The notes under the pieces are model-generated. The model was not told where the DNA came from, did no database searches, and was given only the letters and a program-made list of their open reading frames with translations. Shown here piece after piece: positions 25,856 through 33,695 of a stretch of DNA of 64,000 bases (its first letter is position 1; each line of letters begins with the position of its first letter). A program made the position numbers and the translations under genes. Source of the stretch: CAG-882 sp050874385 (GTDB lineage Bacteria > Bacillota > Clostridia > Lachnospirales > Lachnospiraceae); NCBI GenBank assembly GCA_050874385.1, contig JBNMKO010000001.1, positions 1 to 64,000 on the forward strand, read 5' to 3'.

Positions 25856-26602
25856 ATGGATGATACCAAAGAACTTATCTTAAAGGCACATAACGGCGAT
25901 AAGGCTGCGCGTGACAGGCTTGTTATGGAAAATATGGGACTTGTCTACAGCGTTTCAAGACGATTTATCGGCAGAGGATATGAGCTCGATGACATTAATC
26001 AGATTGGCACGATAGGACTTATAAAGGCTATAGACAAGTTTGACGACAGCTTTGATGTGAAGTTCTCCACCTATGCTGTGCCTATGATTGCAGGCGAAAT
26101 AAAGAGGTTTTTCAGGGATGACGGCATGTTAAAGGTGAGCCGTTCGCTAAAGGAGAACGGCTACAGAATAAAGCGCGCGTCCGATGAGCTTGTATCAAAA
26201 AATGGAAGGGAGGCAACCATAGAGGAGCTTGCGGCTGCGACGGAGCTCTCGGTTGAGGATGTTGTGATGGCACTTGAGGCGAACACGGATGTTGAGTCAA
26301 TCTACAGGACAATCTATCAGAATGATGGGAATGAGGTATATCTTGTGGACAAGATATCGTCGGGGGACAATGCCTCGGCGAAGGATGAATTTGCGGGGGC
26401 GCAGGAGAAGCTTTTAAACTCCATACTTTTAGAGCAGCTTATGGCGGAGCTTGACGAGACGGAGGGAAAGCTTATCATGTTAAGGTATTTTAAGGAGATG
26501 ACGCAGACGGAGGTGGCGGCGGAGCTTGGAATAAGTCAGGTTCAGGTAAGCCGTCTTGAGAAAAAAATTCTGAAAAAACTCAGAAGCTTTGTAACTCTTT
26601 GA
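25856..26602 (+). CDS. sigF: Sporulation sigma factor F
   Basis: A 248-residue sigma-70 family factor that directs early forespore transcription. Region 2 reads GYELDDINQIGTIGLIKAIDKFD and FSTYAVPMIAGEIKRFFRDDG, which is characteristic of the sigma F/G/B group. Region 3 follows (about 115-165) and region 4 ends the protein (FKEMTQTEVAAELGISQVQVSRLEKKILKKL). ATG 25856 is preferred over GTG 25847 because the latter sits inside the AAGGGTGTGG ribosome site. A large hairpin follows before spoVAA. Confidence 0.93.
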   Translation: MDDTKELILKAHNGDKAARDRLVMENMGLVYSVSRRFIGRGYELDDINQIGTIGLIKAIDKFDDSFDVKFSTYAVPMIAGEIKRFFRDDGMLKVSRSLKENGYRIKRASDELVSKNGREATIEELAAATELSVEDVVMALEANTDVESIYRTIYQNDGNEVYLVDKISSGDNASAKDEFAGAQEKLLNSILLEQLMAELDETEGKLIMLRYFKEMTQTEVAAELGISQVQVSRLEKKILKKLRSFVTL

Positions 26603-26614
26603 CGCATAAAAAAA

Positions 26615-26678
26615 GTGGGGCACAGGAATAATACCATAAAGATGGTGCATTGGCACAGGTATTGTTCATGTGCCCCAC
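26615..26678. terminator. Long hairpin between sigF and spoVAA
   Basis: A 21-bp imperfect stem: GTGGGGCACA (26615-26624) pairs perfectly with TGTGCCCCAC (26669-26678), extended inward by GAATAATACC/GGTATTGTTC. The loop holds a small GTGC-ATTG-GCAC hairpin. The plus side lacks a T run (AATTT) while the minus side has seven T, so termination of sigF may be partial. Confidence 0.65.
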
Positions 26679-26707
26679 AATTTATGTGCCATGAAAAGAG
26701 GAAGATT

Positions 26708-27334
26708 ATGGAGCAGACAGTGTATATAAAGCTCAACAAGAGTGTGTGTCTTGACAGCACGGATGTGTTTATAAGCGATATAGCCAGTGTGTACTGTGTT
26801 GACAGGCATGTATGTAACAGGGTAAAGGCTATAAAGATACTAAAGACGGAGCCGGGAGCAAAGCGCAGGTATGTTGTTAGTGTCCTAAAAGTCATAGAGT
26901 GCATACTGAAGGAGTTTCCGGGGCTTGTGGTCGAGAGCGACGGTGAGCAGGATGTGGTTGCGGAGCACAAGGATATGAAGGGCAAGGGGAAAGCGGCGGA
27001 GTTTGTGAAAGTTTTCCTTATATGCCTTATAACGCTTCTCGGCGGCGGTTTCGCTGTAATGGCGTACAACAACGATGTCGGCATGGCGGACATGTTCACG
27101 AGAATATACGAACTGGTGTACGGCGCTGAAAATTCCGGCAGCATGATACTTGAAATCACCTACTCGATAGGACTTGCGGTGGGAATAATAGCCTTTTACG
27201 GGCATTTCGGAAGCTGGAAATTCGGCAAAGACCCTACGCCGCTTGAGGTGGAGATGCGCCTCTACGAGGATGATGTCGACACTGCAATGATAAAGCAGAG
27301 CGAGAGGGAGGGAAACGAGATTGACGTGGATTAA
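26708..27334 (+). CDS. spoVAA: Stage V sporulation protein AA
   Basis: A 208-residue membrane protein of the SpoVA system that moves dipicolinic acid into the forespore. The N-terminal 90 residues are cytoplasmic (VYIKLNKSVCLDSTDVFISD, IASVYC) and two membrane helices follow (about 100-122 and 150-172, YSIGLAVGIIAFYGHFGSWK), ending with the charged tail typical of SpoVAA (DPTPLEVEMRLYEDDVDTAMI). ATG 26708 follows AGAGGAAG. Its end overlaps the start of spoVAB by 14 nt. It follows sigF, as in Bacillus. Confidence 0.88.
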   Translation: MEQTVYIKLNKSVCLDSTDVFISDIASVYCVDRHVCNRVKAIKILKTEPGAKRRYVVSVLKVIECILKEFPGLVVESDGEQDVVAEHKDMKGKGKAAEFVKVFLICLITLLGGGFAVMAYNNDVGMADMFTRIYELVYGAENSGSMILEITYSIGLAVGIIAFYGHFGSWKFGKDPTPLEVEMRLYEDDVDTAMIKQSEREGNEIDVD

Positions 27335-27755
27335 GCCTGTTTTTCTCGCGGCGGCGGGACTGTGCGCCGGTACTATGGTTGCGGCTGGCTTTTTTGCCTT
27401 CATCACGGCGATTGGCGTTGTCACGACATACGCGCAGAGGACAAAGACGGCGGGGCACATAAAGACCTATGAGAATACCTTGGCGGCGGGCGCTATTCTC
27501 GGAAATGCGTGGTGGTCGCTAGGACTGACATTTGGCATGGGGGATTTGGGAACGGTACTCCTCATTGTGGCAGGGCTGTGTTACGGAATATTTGTCGGAA
27601 GCCTTATAATCGCGCTCGCCGAGACGATAAAGACCGTTCCCGTGTTTTTCAGGCGCGCGAAGATTACAACGGGGCTGCCTGTCGTGATTATCGCTTTTGC
27701 GCTCGGAAAGTGCATAGGGAACATATTGTTCTATTTATTGGGGTTGAAAGTGTGA
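27321..27755 (+). CDS. spoVAB: Stage V sporulation protein AB
   Basis: A 144-residue protein with about four membrane helices, the partner of SpoVAA in the dipicolinate transport complex. Family features are the glycine-rich first helix (AAAGLCAGTMVAAGFFAFI), TYENTLAAGAILGN and the central YGIFVGSLIIALAETIKTVPVFFRRAKI. The start is TTG 27321, inside the end of spoVAA, behind GGGAGGG; no in-frame ATG lies near. After it the operon order is broken by an EAL-domain gene. Confidence 0.88.
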   Translation: MTWIKPVFLAAAGLCAGTMVAAGFFAFITAIGVVTTYAQRTKTAGHIKTYENTLAAGAILGNAWWSLGLTFGMGDLGTVLLIVAGLCYGIFVGSLIIALAETIKTVPVFFRRAKITTGLPVVIIAFALGKCIGNILFYLLGLKV

Positions 27756-27866
27756 TAAAGATTACCTTTAACGGCTTGTTTTTTGCCATATATATATTTA
27801 TAATAGGTAGAAAAGAGACAAAAAGAGGTATTGGTAAACAAAAGAACAGGAATTGGAGACCTTTTT

Positions 27867-29543
27867 ATGGATGAAAATGAAAAAAGCTTCTGGGCTGAGA
27901 TAGATATCTATTTTTCAGATGTTATAAAGCAGATGGCGGCGCTCGCGACTAAGACATATTTCTCGATTACAAATCTAAAAACGGGAATTACATGGTGGTC
28001 GCAGAGTGCTATGGATTACTTTGGGCTGGATGAGAACTACACTAAGGTTGGTCAGGAGGTCGGAAAGAAAAAGCTTCACCCCGACGATGTGGATGCGTTT
28101 AAGAAGGGATTTGCAGAGCGCGTTGCGGGAAAAAATCTTGACAAGTCGTGGGAGTACCGCATTATGGATGACGGCGCATACAACAGATTTAATGTTATGT
28201 CGAGTATGCTAAGGGATAGTGACGGAAATCCGTTTGTGCTCATAACAAGATATGTAAATTATGGGCTGTTTGACGAGGTGGACACGGTCACGGGGCTCAG
28301 GACGGAGGCTGTGCTCACATACCAGCTCACAAAATATATATCGGAGTCGGGCAAGGGAGCACTTTTAAAGATTAATATCGACCAGTTCAGCCATATAAAT
28401 GTGATGTACGGCGCGGATTTCAGCGACAAGGTGCTAAACTGTGTTGCGCAGGTGCTTATAGGTATCGTACATGACAGCACACATGTGTATAGGCTCTCGG
28501 GAGTCAAGTTTGTGTTGGGACTTGGCGAGATATCGAGGAAAGGCTTGAGGGCAGTGTACGATGAGATTGTCGATGCCCTAGAGAACAGAATTGAGGTTGA
28601 GGGAAAGAGAATACCGTTAAAGATTTCGGCGGGAGTTGTGTATATAGAGCCTTATATGACAGAGCCCGATATGGTGAGGAGCAGGCTGACATACGCGGTC
28701 AACCATTCGAGGTATGAGCATCACGGAGAACTTGTCATTTTCAACGATGAGATGGGCGGAATGGACAATCAGAACCAGTTCGAGCTTATAGGGCTTATTC
28801 ATCAGTGCGCGACGAGCAATTTTGACGGTTTCAGGCTGTTTTATCAGCCGATAGCGGACACGACCAACGGCACGATACGCGGAATGGAGGCGCTTATACG
28901 CTGGGAGAAGGAGCCGTATGGCCTTATACCGCCGGGAGTTTTCATGGAGTGGCTTGAGCAGGACCCTTGTATATTTGATTTGGGCAACTGGATTTTGAGG
29001 ACTGCGCTTACGGATATAAAGAAGGTGAGAAATGAAATTCCGGGCTGTTTTGTGAATGTGAATGTGTCGGCGGCACAGCTTGAGAGAAAGGAATTTCGTC
29101 AGGCTGTTATGAATATCATAAAAGAGACGGGAGCGCACCCGAATGAGCTTTGTCTTGAACTTACGGAGCGCTGCAGGGATTTGGATGTGGAGTTTTTAAA
29201 GGGCGAGGTTGAATTTTTCCACTCTAAGGGCATAAAGGTGGCACTCGATGATTTCGGTACGGGCAACAGCTCGCTAAGTCTTGCGCTTGAACTTCCTTTT
29301 GATGAGCTAAAGGTCGATATGAGCTTTATCAGGGATATCAAGGATAAGCCACAAAATCAGGCTATGGTGCAGTCTATAATAGACTACGCGAAGCGCACAA
29401 GCACTGAGACTTGTATAGAGGGCATAGAAAACCGTGAGGTGGATGACTACATAAAGAAGTTCGGCGCGACGTGGCATCAGGGCTACTACTATTCTAAGCC
29501 CGTGCCGATTGAAAAGTTCGGCGAGATAATACATAATAATTAG
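27867..29543 (+). CDS. PAS/degenerate GGDEF/EAL protein, probable c-di-GMP phosphodiesterase
   Basis: A 558-residue cytoplasmic protein. A PAS-like domain (about 20-125, TGITWWSQSAMDYFGL) leads into a GGDEF domain whose signature has decayed to SGVKF (about 130-285), so it should not make c-di-GMP. The EAL domain (about 305-550) looks intact: MEALIRWE, NVNVSAAQLE, LELTER, LDDFGTGNSS, LKVDMSF, CIEGIEN and HQGYYYSKPVP, containing the metal and catalytic residues. It should hydrolyse c-di-GMP to pGpG. ATG 27867 follows TTGGAG. It lies between spoVAB and spoVAC, a place where no such gene is expected. Confidence 0.88.
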   Translation: MDENEKSFWAEIDIYFSDVIKQMAALATKTYFSITNLKTGITWWSQSAMDYFGLDENYTKVGQEVGKKKLHPDDVDAFKKGFAERVAGKNLDKSWEYRIMDDGAYNRFNVMSSMLRDSDGNPFVLITRYVNYGLFDEVDTVTGLRTEAVLTYQLTKYISESGKGALLKINIDQFSHINVMYGADFSDKVLNCVAQVLIGIVHDSTHVYRLSGVKFVLGLGEISRKGLRAVYDEIVDALENRIEVEGKRIPLKISAGVVYIEPYMTEPDMVRSRLTYAVNHSRYEHHGELVIFNDEMGGMDNQNQFELIGLIHQCATSNFDGFRLFYQPIADTTNGTIRGMEALIRWEKEPYGLIPPGVFMEWLEQDPCIFDLGNWILRTALTDIKKVRNEIPGCFVNVNVSAAQLERKEFRQAVMNIIKETGAHPNELCLELTERCRDLDVEFLKGEVEFFHSKGIKVALDDFGTGNSSLSLALELPFDELKVDMSFIRDIKDKPQNQAMVQSIIDYAKRTSTETCIEGIENREVDDYIKKFGATWHQGYYYSKPVPIEKFGEIIHNN

Positions 29544-29722
29544 ATTGAATTTGAAATAAGGCTGCCACAATCCAGATGGATTTAGCCGATGTGGAGTTCA
29601 TTTGGGAGGCGGTGAAGTGTCGGAATAATATAGGCATATCGGGGGATAATATTACCACGGACAGACTTTTTTGAGACTGTCAACTATGTAAGTAAATGTG
29701 TGATATTATACCGGAGGCATAT

Positions 29723-30208
29723 ATGAAGGACAAACAGACCCGTACACAGGAGCGAATAGAGGAGAGAAACGAAAGATACAACGACTATGTTGAGCAGATT
29801 ACGCCAAAGCACAGTTGTCTTAAAAATTGCGCGAAGGCATTTGTTGTAGGAGGAATTATCTGCACATTAGGTCAGGGGATTATGAACCTGTACATGATTT
29901 GGAACGATAAGGACACGGCGGCGGCGTGGACGACCCTGACTTTGGTTCTCATAAGTGTCATATTGACCGCGCTTAATATATACCCATCCATAACAAAGTG
30001 GGGCGGTGCCGGCTCGCTTGTCCCGATAACGGGCTTTGCCAATTCTGTGGCAGCTCCTGCCATTGAGTTTAAAAAAGAAGGCTTTGTGTTTGGAATAGGC
30101 TGCAAAATATTTACGATAGCGGGGCCTGTAATTCTGTACGGCATACTTATGAGCTGGGTGCTTGGAATTATTTACTGGATATTAATTTTTGCTGGTGTAA
30201 TATCTTGA
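29723..30208 (+). CDS. spoVAC: Stage V sporulation protein AC
   Basis: A 161-residue membrane protein, the SpoVA component that acts as a mechanosensitive channel for dipicolinate release in Bacillus. The family opening is visible: YNDYVEQITPKHSCLKNCAKAFVVGGIICTLGQ, followed by GGAGSLVPITGFANSVAAPAIEFKKEGFVFGIGCKIFTIAGPVI, close to Bacillus SpoVAC. About four membrane helices. ATG 29723 follows ACCGGAGGC. The 180 nt before it hold no gene. Confidence 0.9.
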   Translation: MKDKQTRTQERIEERNERYNDYVEQITPKHSCLKNCAKAFVVGGIICTLGQGIMNLYMIWNDKDTAAAWTTLTLVLISVILTALNIYPSITKWGGAGSLVPITGFANSVAAPAIEFKKEGFVFGIGCKIFTIAGPVILYGILMSWVLGIIYWILIFAGVIS

Positions 30209-30335
30209 CATTTTACCTTGGATGTGCAACTATAGGCTATGTTGGATAGTGTGAAAAGCGCAGCGTTTTTCATGACTGTCTGATGGGGTTTAAAATTTAA
30301 GAGGGTCATGTTTTTAAGACCGATAGGAGTGTACA

Positions 30336-30824
30336 TTGAATAATTTAAAGTCAATCAAGTCTATTCTTTCCGAGGTGAGGAACGATAAGAAATCGCGTTT
30401 TAAGCAGACGAGCGGTTTCGTGCAGCATGGAAATACATCGGTTATGAAGCACTGTATATCAGTTGCTTATGTTAGCCTTATGATTGCAAAGAAGCTGCAC
30501 ATCAAGGTGGACAAAAAGGCGTTGGTCAGAGGAGCGTTGCTTCACGACTATTTTCTCTATGACTGGCATGAGAAGAACAAGGAACATTCACTTCATGGCT
30601 TCAAACATCCTTATTTTGCATTTCGCAATGCGAGCAGGGATTTCAACCTGAATGAGATAGAGAAGAATGTTATCCTGCGTCATATGTTTCCGCTTACACC
30701 TATCCCGCCAAAATGCAGGGAGGCATGGATTGTCTGCATGGCTGACAAGTACTGCTCGACGAGGGAGACTATGTATACCGTGAAGCGATATGCACATAAC
30801 GCACGTCAGTTCGTGTTTGGATAA
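30336..30824 (+). CDS. HD-domain phosphohydrolase
   Basis: A 162-residue HD protein. Metal ligands: H37 (VMKHCISVAYVS), the HD pair in GALLHDYFLYDW, then HGFKHPYFAF and RHMFPLTPIPP with later histidines, and D in MADKYCSTRE. The set is typical of HD hydrolases acting on phosphate esters or nucleotides, substrate unknown. The start is TTG 30336, well spaced behind TAGGAG, with no better ATG. It sits between spoVAC and a YitT gene within the sporulation block. Confidence 0.82.
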   Translation: MNNLKSIKSILSEVRNDKKSRFKQTSGFVQHGNTSVMKHCISVAYVSLMIAKKLHIKVDKKALVRGALLHDYFLYDWHEKNKEHSLHGFKHPYFAFRNASRDFNLNEIEKNVILRHMFPLTPIPPKCREAWIVCMADKYCSTRETMYTVKRYAHNARQFVFG

Positions 30825-30830
30825 GAGCTT

Positions 30831-30874
30831 TAAGGCGGGGATTTTGCTGTGATGGCAGTGAAACCCCCGTCTTA
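30831..30874 (+). terminator. Terminator after the HD gene
   Basis: TAAGGCGGGG (30831-30840) pairs with CCCCGTCTTA (30865-30874) with one G-U pair, and the inner TTTTGCTG/GGCAGTGAAA adds to the stem. The T tract is short. Confidence 0.55.
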
Positions 30875-31015
30875 TTAGTTGTGGATTTATGAAAAATGAG
30901 AGAGTTTATTAATTTGTTTTAGTTCAGCTTGTCTTTGAGCCTTTTGTAAATGGGCAGATTTTTTGTCAAAGGTGCGGTTAGAAGATTAAAAATAGTATGA
31001 AATGGAGCTGTTGTG

Positions 31016-31915
31016 ATGGAAGGTTATATAAAAAGACTTGGCGCGGCGCTGAGAAAAAATAAATTCGGTGATACGATTATAAATCTCCTCGGTGTTGCCC
31101 TTGGTTCATTTATATATGCGTGTGGAATAAGTCTTTTTCTTGACCCTAACAACCTTGCGCCGGGCGGTGCTTCGGGTCTTGCGATTGTGCTAAACAGGGT
31201 ATGCAATGTCGAGACAGGTACGCTCTATTTTATGATAAATGTCCCGATAATGCTTATCGGTCTGCGAAAATACGGGGTAAAATTTATCGGTTCAACATTT
31301 TTTTCAATCCTTTTGAACTCATATTTTACCAACCAGCTCGCAAAGCTTGGAGCTCTTACAGATGACCTTCTCATTGCGACCATGGCGGGAAGTGTCCTTG
31401 TCGGTGTCGGAGTTGCGATTGTGTTTAAGAGCAAGGCGACTACAGGCGGTACGGATATCATTGTCAAGGTGCTGCACGATAAGTACAAACACATCAAGAC
31501 GGGAGTTATATTTTTGCTCACCGATATTGTGATTGTGGCGCTCTCTGGGCTGGTGTTTAAGGATATCAATATTATAATGTACGCGCTCATCTCGGTCTTT
31601 GTCCAGGGAAAAGTGCTCGATTTGGTTCTGTACGGCGGCGATGAGGCAAAACTTTTCTATATCATAAGTGATAATCCACAGGCTATCGCGCAGAGAATTA
31701 TGAGTGATATAGACATAACAGTGACATTTCTTGAGGGAAAGGGCGCATACAGCAAAAAGGAAAAACAGGTTATACTGTGCGTTGCGAGAAAGCAGCAGGG
31801 CCCGGCAATCGAGGAGATAGTAAAGGCGGAGGACAAGGATGCATTTATGATTATATCGAGCGCCAACGAGATATATGGCGAGGGCTATAAGAACATAATG
31901 GGTGACAAGCTGTGA
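31016..31915 (+). CDS. YitT family membrane protein (second copy)
   Basis: A 299-residue protein with the same layout as the YitT protein at 10336-11226: helices with the repeated motifs PGGASGLAIVLN and ATTGGTDIIVKVL, then a C-terminal DUF2179 domain (about 210-295, TFLEGKGAYSKKEKQVILCV, FMIISSANEIYGEGY). ATG 31016 follows TGGAGC; the GTG just before it is possible. It lies between an HD gene and spoVAD, so an association with the spore program is possible but unproven. Confidence 0.88.
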   Translation: MEGYIKRLGAALRKNKFGDTIINLLGVALGSFIYACGISLFLDPNNLAPGGASGLAIVLNRVCNVETGTLYFMINVPIMLIGLRKYGVKFIGSTFFSILLNSYFTNQLAKLGALTDDLLIATMAGSVLVGVGVAIVFKSKATTGGTDIIVKVLHDKYKHIKTGVIFLLTDIVIVALSGLVFKDINIIMYALISVFVQGKVLDLVLYGGDEAKLFYIISDNPQAIAQRIMSDIDITVTFLEGKGAYSKKEKQVILCVARKQQGPAIEEIVKAEDKDAFMIISSANEIYGEGYKNIMGDKL

Positions 31916-31999
31916 GCACGGCTTGAATATAAATTGCCATTTCAGGGTATTCTAGTAAAAGAATTTAGAAAGGATGCCCTGAGATGGCTTTTTGTTTTT

Positions 32000-33037
32000 A
32001 TGAGTGTAAAAATGATGGGAAGACAGAGCGCTGCATTTGACGAGCCGCCGGTCATAACGGCGAGGGCTAGTGTGGCGGGAAAAAAGGAGGGGGACGGACC
32101 CCTTGGTCAGCTTTTTGATGAGATAGTGGATGACCCGATGGCCGGGCAGAATACATGGGAGGAGGCGGAGAGCACATTGCAGGAGAAGGTTGTTGGACAT
32201 CTCCTAAATAAAGCTAAGGTGAGCGAGGATGATATAAGGTATATTCTCTCCGGCGATTTGCTCGGACAGCTCATCGCATCGTCCTTCGGGCTTGCGAAGT
32301 ACAATATTCCGTATTTTGGGCTGTTTGGCGCATGTTCGACGATGGGGGAGGGCATGGCTCTTGGCTCAATGCTTGTTGCCGGGGGCTGCGCCGACAGGGT
32401 GATTGCGGTCACATCGAGCCATTTTGCCAGTGCGGAAAAGCAGTTTCGATTTCCTCTTGAGTACGGAAACCAGAGACCGCTTTCCGCGACGTGGACGGTC
32501 ACGGGAAGCGGCGGAGTTATCCTTGAGAAGGCTGTTGGCAACAATGCAGCTTTTTCGGGGAAGGTGTGCATAAAGGGCGTTACCACGGGAAAAATTGTGG
32601 ATTACGGTGTGAAGGACTCCTTCAACATGGGGGCAAGCATGGCACCGGCATGTGCGGACATGATTTATGCGAATTTTAAGGATTTTGGGGTTGATGCAGG
32701 GTACTATGACAAAATTTTCACAGGCGACCTCGGATATGTCGGTCAGAGAATTTTGATTGACCTTCTAAAAGAAAAAGGTGTGAATATATCGGAGGTGCAC
32801 TCCGACTGCGGAATGATAATATTTGACCAGAACACGCAGGACACACACGCGGGCGGAAGCGGCTGCGGCTGTGCGGCGACGACACTATGTGCATATATTT
32901 TAAAGAGGATGGAGGAGGGCGAGTTTAAGAGGGTTCTTTTCGCCCCGACGGGTGCGCTTATGTCGACGGTGAGCTACAATGAGGGCATGAGCATACCCGG
33001 AATTGCACATGGAATTGTGCTTGAGAGAATAGAGTAG
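32000..33037 (+). CDS. spoVAD: Stage V sporulation protein AD
   Basis: A 345-residue thiolase-fold protein that binds dipicolinic acid at the forespore membrane. The family opening MMGRQSAAFDEPPVITARAS is recognisable, then GACSTMGEGMALGSMLVAGGCADRVIAVTSSHF, PLSATWTVTGSGGVIL and GGSGCGCAATTLCAYIL, typical of SpoVAD. The start is uncertain. ATG 32000 and ATG 32012 both lack a clear ribosome site, and the frame is open for 66 nt upstream. It should be co-transcribed with spoVAE, although an inverted-repeat element lies between them. Confidence 0.9.
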   Translation: MSVKMMGRQSAAFDEPPVITARASVAGKKEGDGPLGQLFDEIVDDPMAGQNTWEEAESTLQEKVVGHLLNKAKVSEDDIRYILSGDLLGQLIASSFGLAKYNIPYFGLFGACSTMGEGMALGSMLVAGGCADRVIAVTSSHFASAEKQFRFPLEYGNQRPLSATWTVTGSGGVILEKAVGNNAAFSGKVCIKGVTTGKIVDYGVKDSFNMGASMAPACADMIYANFKDFGVDAGYYDKIFTGDLGYVGQRILIDLLKEKGVNISEVHSDCGMIIFDQNTQDTHAGGSGCGCAATTLCAYILKRMEEGEFKRVLFAPTGALMSTVSYNEGMSIPGIAHGIVLERIE

Positions 33038-33044
33038 GAGATTA

Positions 33045-33105
33045 GTGTGAAAAATACATCTAAGACAGTAAAGAACACTGTCTAAGATGTATTATGATTT
33101 CACAC
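33045..33105. repeat. Dispersed inverted-repeat element, copy 2
   Basis: A 61-nt near-palindrome. The left arm (33045-33069, ending CTAAGACAGT) pairs with the right arm (33077-33105, starting ACTGTCTAAGATGTATT) apart from one mismatch and a 4-nt bulge; the loop is AAAGAAC. Related to 5822-5880. It lies between spoVAD and spoVAE. Confidence 0.7.
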
Positions 33106-33113
33106 ATATTATA

Positions 33114-33144
33114 CCGCCGTATGGCGGTGAAACAGGAGATGGAT
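33114..33144 (+). promoter_or_regulatory. Hairpin plus ribosome site before spoVAE
   Basis: CCGCC-GTAT-GGCGG (33114-33127), then ACAGGAG and the start at 33145. One of the recurrent hairpin/ribosome-site leaders in this window. Confidence 0.55.
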
Positions 33145-33501
33145 ATGGATTATATAAAGGCGTTTGTTGTCGGCGGGCTTATATGTGTGGTGGTTCAGAT
33201 ACTCATGGAAAAGACAAAGCTCATGCCGGGAAGAATAATGGTGCTTCTCGTGTGTACGGGAACGGTGCTAGGGGCGATAGGACTGTACCAGCCATTTGCC
33301 GACTGGGCTGGGGCGGGAGCTACAGTTCCGCTTCTTGGCTTTGGAAATGTGCTTTGGAAAGGTGTGAAGGAGGCGGTTGACCTTGAAGGACTTTTGGGAG
33401 TTTTCAAGGGAGGCTTTAAGGCGGGCGCGGTTGGAATATCGGGTGCGCTCATATTTGGATTTATCGCCTCGCTGATTACCAATCCTAAGATGAAAAAATA
33501 G
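33145..33501 (+). CDS. spoVAE: Stage V sporulation protein AE
   Basis: A 118-residue protein with three to four membrane helices, the SpoVAE (SpoVAEB) subunit of the dipicolinate transport system. Recognisable stretches are MDYIKAFVVGGLICVVVQIL, GAIGLYQPFADWAGAGATVPLLGFGN and KGGFKAGAVGISGALIFGFIASL. ATG 33145 is 7 nt after CAGGAG; ATG 33139 is the alternative. It closes the spoVA series. Confidence 0.9.
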   Translation: MDYIKAFVVGGLICVVVQILMEKTKLMPGRIMVLLVCTGTVLGAIGLYQPFADWAGAGATVPLLGFGNVLWKGVKEAVDLEGLLGVFKGGFKAGAVGISGALIFGFIASLITNPKMKK

Positions 33502-33525
33502 AAATGGGGATTTCCCTAATAGTAT

Positions 33526-33597
33526 AAAAAAGGCTTCTGCGATAACCGCATCTGTATTTTTAGAGAGCAGATGCGCATTATCACGGAAGCTTTTATT
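33526..33597. terminator. Bidirectional terminator between spoVAE and the PBP gene
   Basis: Three stacked stems: GCTTC/GAAGC (33533/33586), GATAA/TTATC (33541/33578) and GCATCTG/CAGATGC (33548-33554/33568-33574), with AAAA on the left and TTTTATT on the right. The flanking genes converge. Confidence 0.8.
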
Positions 33598-33695
33598 AGA
33601 TTATAATCCGCAAAACCATATTATTTTAATGGTATGGGCAAACGTCGTATTTGACATTAGCCTTTGTTTGAAAAAGGTATTGTAAGTTACATATT

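Noticed and set aside
26542..27159. 205-codon antisense frame over spoVAA
   Set aside because: spoVAA is clear in the other strand and the frame crosses the terminator hairpin.
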